A DNA stretch of 64,000 nt from Atherix ibis (lineage: Eukaryota; Arthropoda; Insecta; Diptera; Athericidae), in assembly GCA_958298945.1 (NCBI GenBank), contig OY282610.1, positions 28,532,167 through 28,596,166 on the forward strand. The letters are read 5' to 3'. This document shows positions 34,481 to 45,138 of this stretch, piece after piece. Each line of letters begins with the position of its first letter. Within the stretch, counting starts at the first letter, position 1. Made by a program: the position numbers and the translations under genes. The notes below the pieces were generated by a model. It was not told the DNA's origin. It did not search any database and saw only the letters and a list, made by a program, of their open reading frames with translations.

Positions 34481-35620
34481 CGGTGTATAAGCTTAAATCC
34501 GCTGTTTTTTAGTTAAAAAAAACACCTGTTTTTTTTCATAAAAAGCAAAAACAAATTTATTCAAAGTACTTGGCCTCATTAGCTACACATTTTTCCAGTC
34601 TCTCGGGCAATTTGTGGATACCACGCCAAACAAATTCCTTCTCTTTCGAGGCAAACCACTCATCAAGCCATTTTCGGACGTCTTCGTAAGAATCGAAGCG
34701 CTGCTCAGTGAGCGCGTGGCCCATCGACGAAAATAGGTGGTAGTTGGAAGGGGCCAGGTCTGGTGAATAAGCGGGGTGGGGTAGCACATCCCAGTTGAGT
34801 GTCTCCAAGTAGTTTCGGATCATTTTTAACGTGTGCGTTGTCGTGGAGGAAAATCAGCTCGTCATGTATTTGTTAATAATCCGTCCTGTTTTCACGCAGA
34901 GCACGGTGCAATTTGATCAGTTGTTGGTGGTAGCGGTAGGCATTGACAGTTTCATCAGGCTTCAACATCTCATAGTAAACGAAACCCTGCTGATCCCACC
35001 AAACGCACAGCATCGTCTTCCGTCCGAAGCAATTTGGTATTGGGGAAGATGTTGATGGTTGGCCAACGATTTTTTGTCTTTAGGATTCTCGAAATATATC
35101 CACATTTCATTGTCTGTCACAATCCGATGCAGGAACGACTTTCTTTTTTGTCTGGCGAGCAAGATTTCGCATGTGTTTTGGCGTCGCTCCATCTGCCTAT
35201 CGTTCAATTCGTGCGGCACCCATTTTCCGATCTTTTCAATCTTCCCCATTGCACGCAGACGCATGGAAATGGCTGTTTGAGTAACACCCAATTGCTCCGC
35301 GAACATTTTTGCGATTGGGTATCGTCTTCGTCCAAAAGAGCCTGTAATTGCTGGTCGATTTTCACGCTTTTGTCCCATAAGTTAAAATTGCCGTCTTTGA
35401 ACCGACGAATTCAATCTCGGCACGTTCTTTCCGATAAATACAATAGGCCTCCTTTACAAAGGAAATATGTATGTTGTTGTACGAAATTGCTGACAATGTG
35501 TACTGATAAATGTTGACAGATGTCAATCTCATAAAAAAAAGTATGGCATGTCCATGGTAGCTTAAAACGCTCACTCACGCCATCTTTGACCAAACAGCGG
35601 ATTTAAGCTTATATACCTGG
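34481..35620 (-). mobile_element. Mariner element, full length with TIRs and TA duplication, inside Tc1
   Basis: The left TIR (34481-34507) and right TIR (35592-35620) share the 22-bp core TATAAGCTTAAATCCGCTGT.. in inverted orientation; both ends are flanked by TA (34479-34480, 35621-35622). The 1140-bp element carries a minus-strand transposase. It disrupts the Tc1-like frame at the FVFQQDND motif, giving a clear order of events. The TIR differs from that of the 16.5-kb mariner, so it is another family. Confidence 0.92.
34557..35378 (-). pseudogene. Mariner transposase, frameshifted, minus strand
   Basis: From 35378: MGQKRENRPAITGSFGRRRY and PIAKMFAEQLGVTQTAISMR (HTH), then GKWVPHELNDRQMERRQNTC (WVPHEL linker), RKSFLHRIVTDNEMWIYFEN (TGDE-W region; the first catalytic Asp is retained in VTDNE). 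A frameshift near 35050 breaks the frame. It resumes through YEMLKPDETVNAYRYHQQLI in another frame, ELIFLHDNAHT (second Asp), and the open frame 34823-34557 with LPHPAYSPDLAPSNYHLFSS (third position; SPDLAPSN shows N where D is usual) and a normal C-terminus KCVANEAKYFE. Length fits ~340 residues. At least two frameshifts and probably no activity. Confidence 0.88.
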
Positions 35621-35899
35621 TACATTACGAATCCTTTACCAATTAACTTAAGTCCTGATTGACGACCGTTGGTCTTTAATATGTTTAGGTACTGCTGCTT
35701 TCTGTAAACTCCAGCAATTGGTACCAAGTCTATTATCCCATCCATAGAAAAGCAACTCCAAATCCAAGCCGAGCCATCAACTTGCTTGACGGTTGGCACC
35801 AAAGCTTCCGGCAGCATTATTTTTTCGACACAGAAACATTCTTCTTCTAGACCCAAAGATATAGAATTTTTTCACTCATCCTTCTATAATACATTTTTT

Positions 35900-36470
35900 A
35901 AATGCTCCGAAGTCGAGTTTTAACTGAAAGGAAAATCGAGGTTGATAATAATAAAACAACCCGTGGTATTATTTGAGCCAAACCAGCGTTACATGATACG
36001 AGAGATGGCTGAAATATTGAGCATCCATCATTTAACCGTTCAGATGTATCTAAAGAAGCTGCAATATATAAATGTTTATTTGACAGCACGCATAAACATC
36101 TGCGACATTCTCATTCTCATCCTTTTTTGAAGCGATTGAAAGCTGGTGATGAGAAGTCAAACGACTCGCAATGTGGTAGGATTTTGAAGGTATCACGTTT
36201 TTTGAGCTTCTACTAAGGAACCAAACAATCAGTTCAGAATTTTACGGTCGGCAATTGTACACTTTGAACGAGTCCATTATCCAGAAACGTCCGGAGCTGG
36301 TTTATTATAAAGAAGTTCTGTTCCACACAGAAACTTGATAACCCGTCAGAAAATATTTCATCTTAGATGCGATGTGATGCCACACCCACCATACTCTCCT
36401 GACCTTTCGCCATCAGACTTTTACGTGTTTCGCTCTCTCGAAAACTCCTTGCGTGGTATTTTCTATCCTT
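35900..36470 (+). pseudogene. Mariner transposase, plus strand, interrupted by a LINE
   Basis: Reads PVVLFEPNQRYMIREMAEIL, SIHHLTVQMYLKKL (HTH), ARINICD..HPFLKRLKAGDEK in shifted frames (first catalytic Asp, TGDEKW type), YGRQLYTLNESIIQKRPELV, then a decayed second Asp motif, and MPHPPYSPDLSPSDFYVFRS and LENSLRG (third Asp; 36370-36460). Here the frame runs into Jockey LINE sequence. The mariner C-terminus reappears at 37100-37240. Subfamily resembles those with VTGDEKWITYDN. Dead copy with many lesions. Confidence 0.82.
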
Positions 36471-37099
36471 GTCGGTGTCCCTAAGGGTAGAATTCTTGCT
36501 CCGCTCCTATAAACGTTACAAAAACCAAAATCGAAAAAAAGTGTTCATGTTACTTTTACTCTTTACCAAAAACTATCCCTTTCAATATCTATTAATGGCA
36601 ATATTATTCCAGCAAAAGAAACACAGGTCCGTTATGCAAAGGCTAAATTTAAAAGAGCTACAAAAACTTTTAGATATGTTAAATCATCAAAACTGACAGT
36701 TCTTCTGTACAATACGTTAATTCAGACAAATCTGAACATACGGAATAGAATTTTGGGGTCAACGAAGCATTCCAAATCTATTCAAATCCAATACCTCCAA
36801 TCGAAAATTCTCCGAACAATTATCGATGGTACCTATTATGTGAGTAATAGTGTGATCCATCATGATCTCAATATTCCTTACGATCACTAATTGTCTGTTG
36901 TTCCTTACAAAAAAGATCATAGTCGACTGTCATCCCATAATGATTCTCTTAAAGAAGAGCTGTCCTCACTTTCTCTCCATGAGATTTCCTAACTTTATGA
37001 CGATTTTCTAACCTCACGACTTAGAGAACCATCAACGGATATTTACTCCTTTCTATCTTACTGTTCCTCGACCTGAAAAATCTGCTTGTTGTTGTTAAA
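36471..37099 (+). mobile_element. 5'-truncated Jockey-type LINE inserted in a mariner
   Basis: Starts within the reverse transcriptase motif (VGVPKG..LAPLL at 36475-36510). Continues through VRYAKAKFKRATKTFRYVKS and VLLYNTLIQTNLNIRNRILG (family: LLY..LI..IWTYGIELWGS), STKHSNLFKIQ, SKILRTIIDGTYYVSNS and IHHDLNIPY. This is the end of a Jockey-clade ORF2. The 5' cut inside RT is typical of target-primed insertion. No clear poly-A tail or target duplication was identified, so the exact ends are approximate. Confidence 0.75.
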
Positions 37100-37240
37100 T
37101 AGTTTTAGATCACACAGAAAAATACAGATCAGGTTCTAGATCAGCACCTTGTTCAGTTCATGGCCAATAAAGATAGGTCCTTCTACGAACGAAGAATTAT
37201 TAAGCTCGCTGGAATATGGCAAACGGTTATCGAGCAAAAT
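37100..37240 (+). pseudogene. Mariner transposase C-terminus, separated by a LINE from 35900-36470
   Basis: Reads VQFMANKDRSFYERRIIKLA and GIWQTVIEQNGQYNP, matching the family C-terminus FFANKDQSFYERGIMKLPEKWQKVIEQNGQYL. Together with 35900-36470 it rebuilds the order of one mariner gene with the LINE between the two parts. Confidence 0.82.
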
Positions 37241-38199
37241 GGGCAATACAACCCAATATTTACTTATAATTCCAAAGAATTATTAATTTCCATCCAAATA
37301 TGGTGAAAACGAAATAATTACAATGCTCAAAAAAAATGTTCATTTCCAAAATATTAATACTAATATTAAATATTAAAAAAAAAATTTGCCTTTATAAAAG
37401 TTTACTCAAAAATTGATATTTGCAAATTGGTCGACAAAATGAACAAATTTCAATGAGGAACCGACGAGTACTAAATCAATCAGGCTAAAAACCAACAAAA
37501 ATCGAAATGGAAAAAATTAAATAATCATCATCAAAGTAGAAACAATAAAACCAGAAAAAAACCCATTTACCTGTTAGCACTATTATCTACAATAAATTAA
37601 TTGTTTTTTTATTTATTTTTAAAAAATTACAGATTAAAATTTCTACCGGCACGTGTGTCGAATTTCTTAAAACGTTTTAATTTAGTAAATTTTATACTTA
37701 CTATTGGTTGGTATAAAATCCGATCTGCTATTTTTGAATATTTCATCGTCTGTTTTTTTTTTTTTTTTTGAAAAGATATTTAAATTTATAATCTTATGTG
37801 AAGGAAAAAAAACCTTTTCTATTATTGAAGAGTACCTTTTTTCTCTTTTAATGGAAATTTTTTACGTCAAATTCTCAAATAGGAATTAATTTGATTTAAT
37901 ATTCAACGTCACTGATTCGCACGTTGATCAAAGTCTAATTTTAATAATTAGATATGCAAAAAGAAAATAGAACTTTTTAAAAGTGAGAAACTGAATATTT
38001 TGAAATTTATTTCTTTTTTCTTTGTGATTTTTTTTTCAAGATTTCCTTACTAAATAAAAGGTTATTCATTTTATAGTTTGGAAAGTATAGCCCAGTTTTT
38101 TGATAATATTAAAAATGTGTTCCATAAAAAAAGATAAAATTTTGTTAGGTGAGTATTTGCCATTTTTTTTATGAATCAATTAATTATTAAATCAAATTT
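37241..38199. other. No gene seen
   Basis: AT-rich with homopolymers. TTTGGAAAGTATAGCCCAG at 38078 resembles the M1 tail words and may mark the end of the M1 copy that follows. Confidence 0.45.
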
Positions 38200-38560
38200 G
38201 AAAATTGTGTAATAGATACGAATCTTTTGTGCAAAAGATGGGGCACTGGAACAACAGGATTTGGTTGCTGATGTATATATATTCTCGCTCGGTGAATATG
38301 TCAGTTAGTGTAATTGTCACATATGAGGCTCTGTCTATTTACAAGACATTTGCAAAAAATGACTTTTTTTGCATTTTGGTCAAAGGTCCGAATTTCTTTG
38401 AAAATGAAGAAGGCGTGACTGCTACCGGGGATTCTGAGCGCTATAATCATATAATAACCGTCATTGTTTATTGGCCTGAACTTGATTGTGCCATTGGATT
38501 TTTAATAGTAAAACATTTTATTTTAATAGATCATTTCTTAACTTTGGAACATTAAAAAAC
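38200..38560 (+). pseudogene. M1 family transposase remnant (central part)
   Basis: The open frame 38205-38555 contains LVKGPNFFENEEGVTATGDS followed by ERYNHIITVIVYWPELD, a clear match to the GPYFFENEEG.TVTVNSERYxxMI..F.WPELD block of IS630-Tc1 transposases. The start of the ORF (MCNRYESFVQKMGHWNNR) is not recognisable. The downstream catalytic residues are absent. Confidence 0.68.
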
Positions 38561-38759
38561 CAATATCAGTCAAGTAATGGCCAAATTTATAGATCGAAGT
38601 CTTTTTGAAAACTTATCAAAATAAATCTTAAAAAATGTACGAATTTTGCAAAACTTTTATTTACATAGAATTGAATAATATTTTATTTTATATATAAAGT
38701 TTTTAATATAATTAAATAAAAATTTAAATAAAATTTTAATGAAAAATATTTTTTATTTA

Positions 38760-39380
38760 ACTTTTTTGTTGTAAAGCGAAAACTGGATAAGCCCTTAGTC
38801 GTCGGAATTCTCTATCATTCTGGAGGCGATCCTCAATAGAGGCTTTTTTTAGTTCTGCTTATTTTGTCCATTGTTAGAATAGCAATTATTTGAGCAAAAT
38901 GTTCTTCTCAACGGGTATTTAAAAGTTCATAATTCAAGCATTTCTCGAATGGTCTTATTGTAGCTTCGACATAGCCGTCCAAGTGTAAACGAGCTTCGTC
39001 CAAGAAGATGATTTTTTCTAAAAAAAAAAAAAAACAGCACAATGGTCAATGATCTAATCAGCGAAATTTCGACGTTGGAAATGATCTTATGGCTTTAATT
39101 CTTACACCAATTGGACCTTATAGGGCTTAAGAGCCAATTCCTTATGCGAAATTTACCATGTGGTCATTGTAAGATCCTCTGTGATAAAACTAGATCCTCT
39201 GCAATATTTTCATTCACGAAAGCTATATTTTTTTTTTTAAGCAGAACGGACTAGTCAACTCAAATTTATCCACCAAATTCTTGATTACAGGCTCAGGTGG
39301 ACGACCGGAAATATCGCAAATTTTACGAAAAGTAGCTCCACCATTCGGCCATTTTTATAATGGATTTGATTTATTTTAAT
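38760..39380 (-). pseudogene. IS630-Tc1-type transposase N-terminal half, minus strand
   Basis: The minus strand from ~39360 reads WPNGGATFRKICDISGRPPE and PVIKNLVDKFELTSPFC, then NIAFVNENIAEDLV (family NIAAVSESVAEDP), a stretch matching IQLVQELKPIDH..RR.FA.W, and SSSWTKLVYTWTAMSKLQ / RKNHLLGRSSFTLGRLCRSY (from KIIFSDEAHFHLDGYVNKQN) at ~38960-39040. Strong nucleotide similarity to 61255-61690 shows both are copies of one family (for example TTACACCAATTGG-CCTTATAGG). The C-terminal part is absent; a second, TIR-bounded element begins at 39382. Confidence 0.78.
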
Positions 39381-39381
39381 A

Positions 39382-40167
39382 TAGGGTGTTTCAAAGTTCA
39401 TGGAAAAAGTAATTTATTTACAGGCTGTAGGGCATATGGCACCATCTTTTTGAAACCACACGTCGGGCACAGCCATATCTTGCAATTTAGGCATAAAAAA
39501 CTGCATAATCATGACGCGATAGGGAGCACCTTTAACTGTTATTTCACAACCACCTGCATTTGCGAAGAAGAATGGTGTGATGGTGCCTGTAGCCGAAAAT
39601 CCGCACCTAATAGTAATACATTTTGGATGCATTTATTTCTGAATAATCGCTCGTATATTTTCTGAACCCCAAATGCGAAAATAAACCAAGCCACCAAGAT
39701 GAAAATGAGCCTCACCGCTGAAGATAAATTTGTTAGAAAAATAATCCAATCAATGAACTCCATTCGATGTGCATGGTCAGTAAGCTTCAGTTCTTGAGTA
39801 AGATGAACTTTATAATCTTGAAGATAAACTCTTAGCAATACTCCTACGAACTGCTTCAATGTTTCGTATTGAACGACTTGTTAAAGAATAGCCAGAGTAT
39901 TTAGGATCACTGCCTCAATTTTTTAATTCAGTTAAATCACTATTCTGATCACATTTTGTACGAAAATTGCAAACTGTTATAGCTGCCAAACCTTTATTAT
40001 ATTTAAAATTTTGCACAACAATAAGAACGCATTGGACTTTCGTGCAGCGCTCCATTTTTTATAATCCTGAACTGTCAACTGTCACGCTGTCGTTTCTTTT
40101 TGTTCGCAACACTTTACCGCACAAATGGCGTAAAATACAAATCTTGCGTGGTTTTTGGTACACCTTG
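39382..40167 (-). mobile_element. IS630-Tc1-type element with TIRs, internally deleted (786 bp)
   Basis: Imperfect TIRs (TAGGGTGTTTC at the left, CAAGGTGTACC read inward from 40167) are flanked by TA. Minus-strand frames read LQDYKVHLTQELKLTDHAHR, MEFIDW (39750-39840), then SGEAHFHLGGLVYFRIWGSE (first catalytic region), CITIRCGFSATGTITPFFFA, NAGGCEITVKGAPYRVMIMQ, FFMPKLQDMAVPDVWFQKDG and AICPT (second Asp retained in QKDGA). The C-terminal third and the HTH are missing. The right end (40105-40167) is closely matched by 41024-41092, a solo end of the same family. Confidence 0.85.
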
Positions 40168-40849
40168 TATTAATTTATTTAAATTTTTTTTTGATATTTT
40201 TTTTATTAGAAATGCACTACAATATTTAAAAAAAAGACTTTTCTGCAATATTTAAAATAAAACAGTATTCTACAATGAAACTTTTCAACAAAATAATATA
40301 TTTACAAATGACTTTGACAATGATTATTTAAATTGAATTATTTTCTTTTTAAACCATTTAAAAATTGAAACAATTTATACTGATTTGATAATGAAGCCGT
40401 TGGTCCTAATAAATTTATTTATAGATAAAACATTTTGAAAAATAATTGTACAAATAAATTTCCGCAAATATATTTTATGCAAAATAATTTTTGACAAAAA
40501 AAATAATCAACACAGAAAAGAAATAAAATTCAATCTAATTACGTATATTTTGACCGCCATCTATTGGAATAATTTCTCAATTGCTTTAAGCTTGTTTCTC
40601 TTCAAATGAATTAAGATTTCAAAAGATGGGCGCCATTAAGAATATAGTTTATTTCCAACAAATTCATAAACAATTTAAATTGTTCAATCGTCAAATTACA
40701 ACAAAAAGAATAATTTTTGTTATAAATACTACCCATTTTTTAATTTATTTTGATTAAATATGCTTCATTAAAAAAGACTAAAGATTATGATAATTTTACG
40801 ATCATAAAAATGTTTATGATAATTTTAGGACCATAATTTTATGGTCAAT

Positions 40850-40945
40850 GATGACCATACTCAGAGAGCACATATTTCAGTTGGGCATGCTTGATGCTAG
40901 CTTTGTATCCAGATTGTGGAGGGTGTTCGAAATTAGGTCTAAAAT
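40850..40945. repeat. Short dispersed repeat shared with 1148-1235
   Basis: Same word order as 1148-1235 (GACCATACTC, GAGCACAT, GGGCATGCTTG, GCTAGCTTT, ATTGTGGA). Relationship to neighbouring elements unknown. Confidence 0.45.
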
Positions 40946-41023
40946 GAGCAAAAAAAATTCAAAGACGGAGAGGAATAGGGAATGAGAGGGTAGGTAAAAT
41001 GTTGCGACATCATCAATGCCATC

Positions 41024-41092
41024 GATATCACTTTACCGCACAAATGGCGCAAAATTCAAATTTCGCGCGCGCCATTTGGAACACCCTATAAT
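41024..41092 (-). mobile_element. Solo terminal fragment of the 39.4-kb element family
   Basis: CACTTTACCGCACAAATGGC.. up to ..GGAACACCCTATA is homologous to 40108-40168, with its last bases forming an intact-looking TIR (TAGGGTGTTCC read inward). No transposase sequence adjoins it. Confidence 0.75.
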
Positions 41093-43889
41093 AATAATTT
41101 ATCGGTTTATTTTAAAACAAAACGACATACTTATTTTCGCATAAAAATTAAACAGCAAATCAAATTATTGTTGAATTAATTTAGTTTTCTTCCCTCACTT
41201 AATAACTCCTGTTGGCTTGATTAAAAAAAAAACTGAACGTAAAACAAATTACATGCAATTAACATACATTAGAAAAACATAATTCTAACAAATCATTCCG
41301 AATTTATTTGTAAAAAATTAAAAGAATTTTTCTCATTACCGATGATATTGACATAATAGAAAAAGCCCGTAATATAACTATTATGAAAGAATCTTTGCCA
41401 ATATAAGAAAAATTTGAACAAATTTCCTGCACTATAAAGCATATAAAAATTTTGACAAATTCACATCAATAAAAAAACACCATTTTTTTTTCATCCGAAA
41501 ATATATGCTAATAATTGGAGAAGAATTTATCCAAAACACGCATGTACTCGTGCATCTGCACATATGCTGTACCGTAAAATTTTATAGAAAATACATAAAT
41601 TTGATTACACCTTGTTTGTCATAATATTAACTTTACTAGAAAATCTTTGGGAAACTTTAAGAAAGAATGAAGGCTTTTTGCTGTTATTGTTTCCATTTGT
41701 CAGTACTCATATTTACAAGAATGACATGCATTTCGAAATTGAGAAGAATCATTTGAAGCATTTTATATATACAAATTGTAAAATAATTTCACAATGATAA
41801 GCTATAATAGATGTTGAATGGAAAATACAGGGTGGGCCAGCTTGGACTGACTGATTTAAAATGAAATGTTTTTATTTGTTTTTCTTTTTTTTGTGCAGAT
41901 TATAAAAATTTCTATAATGTCTTCTTGGTAATATAAAAATATGTTGAATTTTATTTTTTTCCCGGAATTTTAATAAGCATAAACGACAGACATGATAGTG
42001 GCAGTGTATAGCAATTGGTGTCTACGGTTCGATTAGTACACAACCAGTTTGTGGATGTTTACTAAAGAACCGTATTCACCAATCGATATTCACTGGAGAA
42101 AGACTATGTGTTTAAGAAAACGAATTAAAAATTCTAAGCCTACTAATAAAGTTAGTATACTGCAATGTGCCAAAATACTACAGTGCACACTGTAGGCGCA
42201 CTACATATAACGATAAACTTAACAACTTCTTTTGCAGTATTTGATGAGCTACGAACAGGAAGAGTTCACCAAATATGTTACGGGTTCCTTCCTCCAATAT
42301 CTGAAGCCGATTTGAATACTGATGGGAGTATCCCTTTCACCTTAGGGGCAGTATACAACAACTGGATTTTTCGGACAATAATCTTTTAATTTGCTTGAGA
42401 GGTCCTTGCTATCGTAAATTTGCTTTTTGTTACAAATGACATTTTATCAAGACCATAATTCCTACAAAGGACATTTTTTTCAAAGCGACCTTGATCTATC
42501 CATTAAATGATTTGGCAACAAAATACTTTGCTTACGGTAAATAAAGCTCTATTATTAGCGAGTACAATACTTTTTTGCATCTGTCAAACCACACATGTCA
42601 TAATTTTTTTTACAGCTGCCACGTATAAAGTAGTAGAGAGGTCCTTGCCAGCATAAATTTGCTTTTTGGTTTTTTTTTGAACGACATCAGCTTCTTGATA
42701 AAGAATATCTATGTACTGTATCAATCACTAGAGTTTCTATATTCGCAGACAAGACTATAAATCCTCCGAAGGAAATTTTTCCAAAGTGATCTTGATCTAT
42801 CCATTAATTAATTTGGCAAGAAAATATTTTGCTTACGGTAAACAAGGCTCTTGCTATTAGCGATCACAATCCTTTTTTGCATCTGTATTGATTTTAGTTT
42901 TAGAGTCTATTTAAGACCCCAAATAAATGAACTCCTTAACAACCACAAACCTATATTTATAAAATATATTATGACAGTATTTCCAAACTGGTATAGATGT
43001 GACATATTCTTTGAGAAAATTATGCAGGGTGGGTCATCTGTTGGATTCTTTGTTAACTATAAAAATATCTGTCAAACCACAGATGTCATAATTTTTTTTA
43101 CAGCTGCCACGTAATCATAATTTTTTACAGAGCGATATTGTGAAAAGTTCTGATATTTGCTTACGATATTTTTTTTAAGTATTTAATTTTGTTATCATTT
43201 ATGCATAGACCCATAAACTTGGCGGCTGACGTCAAACCTGCAAAAGCCTCACTGAAATAGGAAAGTTGTTGAAGGAATTTCACGTAGTAGATTCGGCCAA
43301 GAGCACTATTTTTTCCAACTATAGATCACTAGACAAACGCCATTATTTGTCCGGCGTATTGCAGAGGTCCTGGCACAAATCTTTTCAGTGCATTCGACAT
43401 TGGTTAAGGTCATTTTGTACATGCTGGCAAATTTTGTAGACACCAAATCTTCCAAATTTCCTTAAAGATTCCTTAAAAGAAATAAAATTCCACTGTAAAA
43501 TCGGACAGGGACAGTTTAGATACAGGAAATCCCTTCTATCGCACCGAACTAATTTCGAATCCAATATTGAAATATAAAAATATTTTGTATTTAAATATTG
43601 GATCCGACATTAGTTATGTTTGTAGAGCAAATTAGTATATTGTAGAAGTTTTAATAGGGGAATGGATGAGTGGCACAGGGTAGGCGTAAGGCACAGGATT
43701 GGCATAAGGGACAAGAAAGTTATGGCTGAGATCAGAATGCCCAATTAGGATTTTAAGAAGCTTCCGCGCCCAGAATTTTAGTATGGATGTTGAACAGACT
43801 GGTTTATTGGTAGTTATCTAATGAGTCAACAAAAATGTGTCACTATTGGTCTAGTCATCAACTCTGCGGATGGCTAATGTTGTTAGTTG

Positions 43890-44093
43890 CTATTCTGTTA
43901 GCAGGCGAGGTAGATTGGGGATGACTGTGATCACTGGACGATGGAGTGTTTCTGCAGCCAACTTGTCAGCCCACAAGCCCCGGCACCCATCGTAACTCGA
44001 CACTCCTATCGCTAAGTAGGCTCTAAGTACTGGGTCACTCGGTGGGCCACAAATGGCTTTAACGGCGGCAAGGCTGTCACTATAAATAATAGC
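43890..44093 (-). pseudogene. Non-LTR retrotransposon RNase H fragment (copy 1)
   Basis: The minus-strand reading AIIYSDSLAAVKAICGPPSD, PVLRAYLAIGVSSYDGCRGL, WADKLAAETLHRPVITVIPN, then a stop at 43890, matches RNase HI motifs (I.SDS..A..AI, and NE.AD.LA..A, here GLWADKLAAE). An in-frame TAA just upstream breaks the link to the preceding part. It is too short for the track of long open frames. Associated with the RT fragment ~500 bases upstream on the same strand. Confidence 0.75.
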
Positions 44094-44569
44094 ACTTCGT
44101 TAGCTCACAGCCCCCTGTAATATGGAGCTGCCCTATAAGGGAAGATTCCATAAAATAGTGCGCGGGTACTGAAGCCAAAAAGTTCGACAACCGAAAAGGA
44201 TGTAGTATAGGTGTCAGCGGCGGCATCAGTGAACAACAGTCGATGATTTTTAAATCCGTCCAACTGTTAAGAAAAAAATTTTCCTATTTGCAGACGGATC
44301 AGTGCTAGCCTTCTTAAACCTGTCAAGAGAAGCAGACACTTTTAACTTTGCTCCAAATCACGGTTTCCAAACTGCGTGTAGAAGGGTAGTTTGAAAATCG
44401 AAGGGAGGGGGCTGGAGGAATTGGAATATTAATAAGGATAGGGATGATAGGGAAAATGATAATGTTTTTGATTGAAGTGTGAAGGGGGTAATTTGGAAGA
44501 CATAGGTTCTTGTAAATTATGTTTAGGCGAGCTTTTCGAAGAAAGAAGGAGATAGGTGTCTGATATGCA

Positions 44570-45138
44570 TCACTGGCTAGTCTGATATAACATAATACCG
44601 CTGCCTAGACTCGCTTTTCCCCCTTCTATTGGCACACTGACACAAATAGTGAGAAAATAGAGTAAGGTTCCGTCCAAAAGGGCGTTGGTTACTCTTATTG
44701 CCTTACTTTGTCTTACCTTACTTTTGCCGCTGACTATAATTTTAATCATTCCAAGAATATTTTTAATTTTATCAACAGCATTTTTAATTTGAAGATTCCA
44801 TCTTCCTAAATGGGCAATTGAGATACCCAGGATTTTCATGGAAACTTTTGTTTGGAGAGGGAAGAAGCGCAGTGACAATTTGTTTTCCTGCTAACATGAA
44901 GGCAAGGTGGGTTTGATGTACAGATTAACGCACCTTTTATGCTTCTCCATGTATTGCTGTTGAGGATGACGTTATTAATTTGTTGTTGAACATCAGTGTC
45001 AGATATAAGGACGAAAATATTGTCAGCATATATGTAGAGGTTGAAGGATGTAAGAGTATCTGTGTGGGTAAATGCGGTCATATGCCTTTTATAAGTTGCA
45101 CGACAGCAGCAAATCACAATGTCTACGTTTTTGGGCAA
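44570..45138 (-). pseudogene. Non-LTR retrotransposon reverse transcriptase fragment (copy 1)
   Basis: The first frame (45138-44836) reads TSFNLYIYADNIFVLISDTD, VQQQINNVILNSNTW: the YADD catalytic motif of reverse transcriptase, here YADN, in its usual context. The second (44878-44570, shifted frame) reads FFPLQTKVSMKILGISIAHL, GRWNLQIKNAVDKIKNILGM and IKIIVSGKSKVRQSKAIRVT, NALLDGTLLY, the thumb region after RT (LGI......W...I.....K....L). The upstream RT core and endonuclease are missing. Together with the RNase H at 43890-44093 it represents one decayed I/R1/Loa-like ORF2. Inactive through the YADN change and the frameshift. Confidence 0.72.

Larger units (their letters stand above)
34090..35880 (-). 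mobile_element. Tc1-like element, decayed, split by a mariner insertion
   Basis: The minus-strand frame 35856-35575 reads LPEALVPTVKQVDGSAWIWS, CFSMDGIIDLVPIAGVYRKQ, QYLNILKTNGRQSGLKLIGK and GFVMY, matching the Tc1 transposase core (VMVWGCFS..G.G.LV.I.GIM....Y..IL..NL..S...L...FVFQQDNDPKHTS). A mariner occupies 34481-35620. On its other side the Tc1 frame resumes: QNNDLEHG, then at 34190-34350 DLSHIEIL-stop-DELGRRV and SSKKDFWRVLWQIWNSI, matching QSPDLNPIENLWDELDRRVR. N-terminal HTH region and TIRs not found. Inactive; older than the mariner. Confidence 0.85.
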
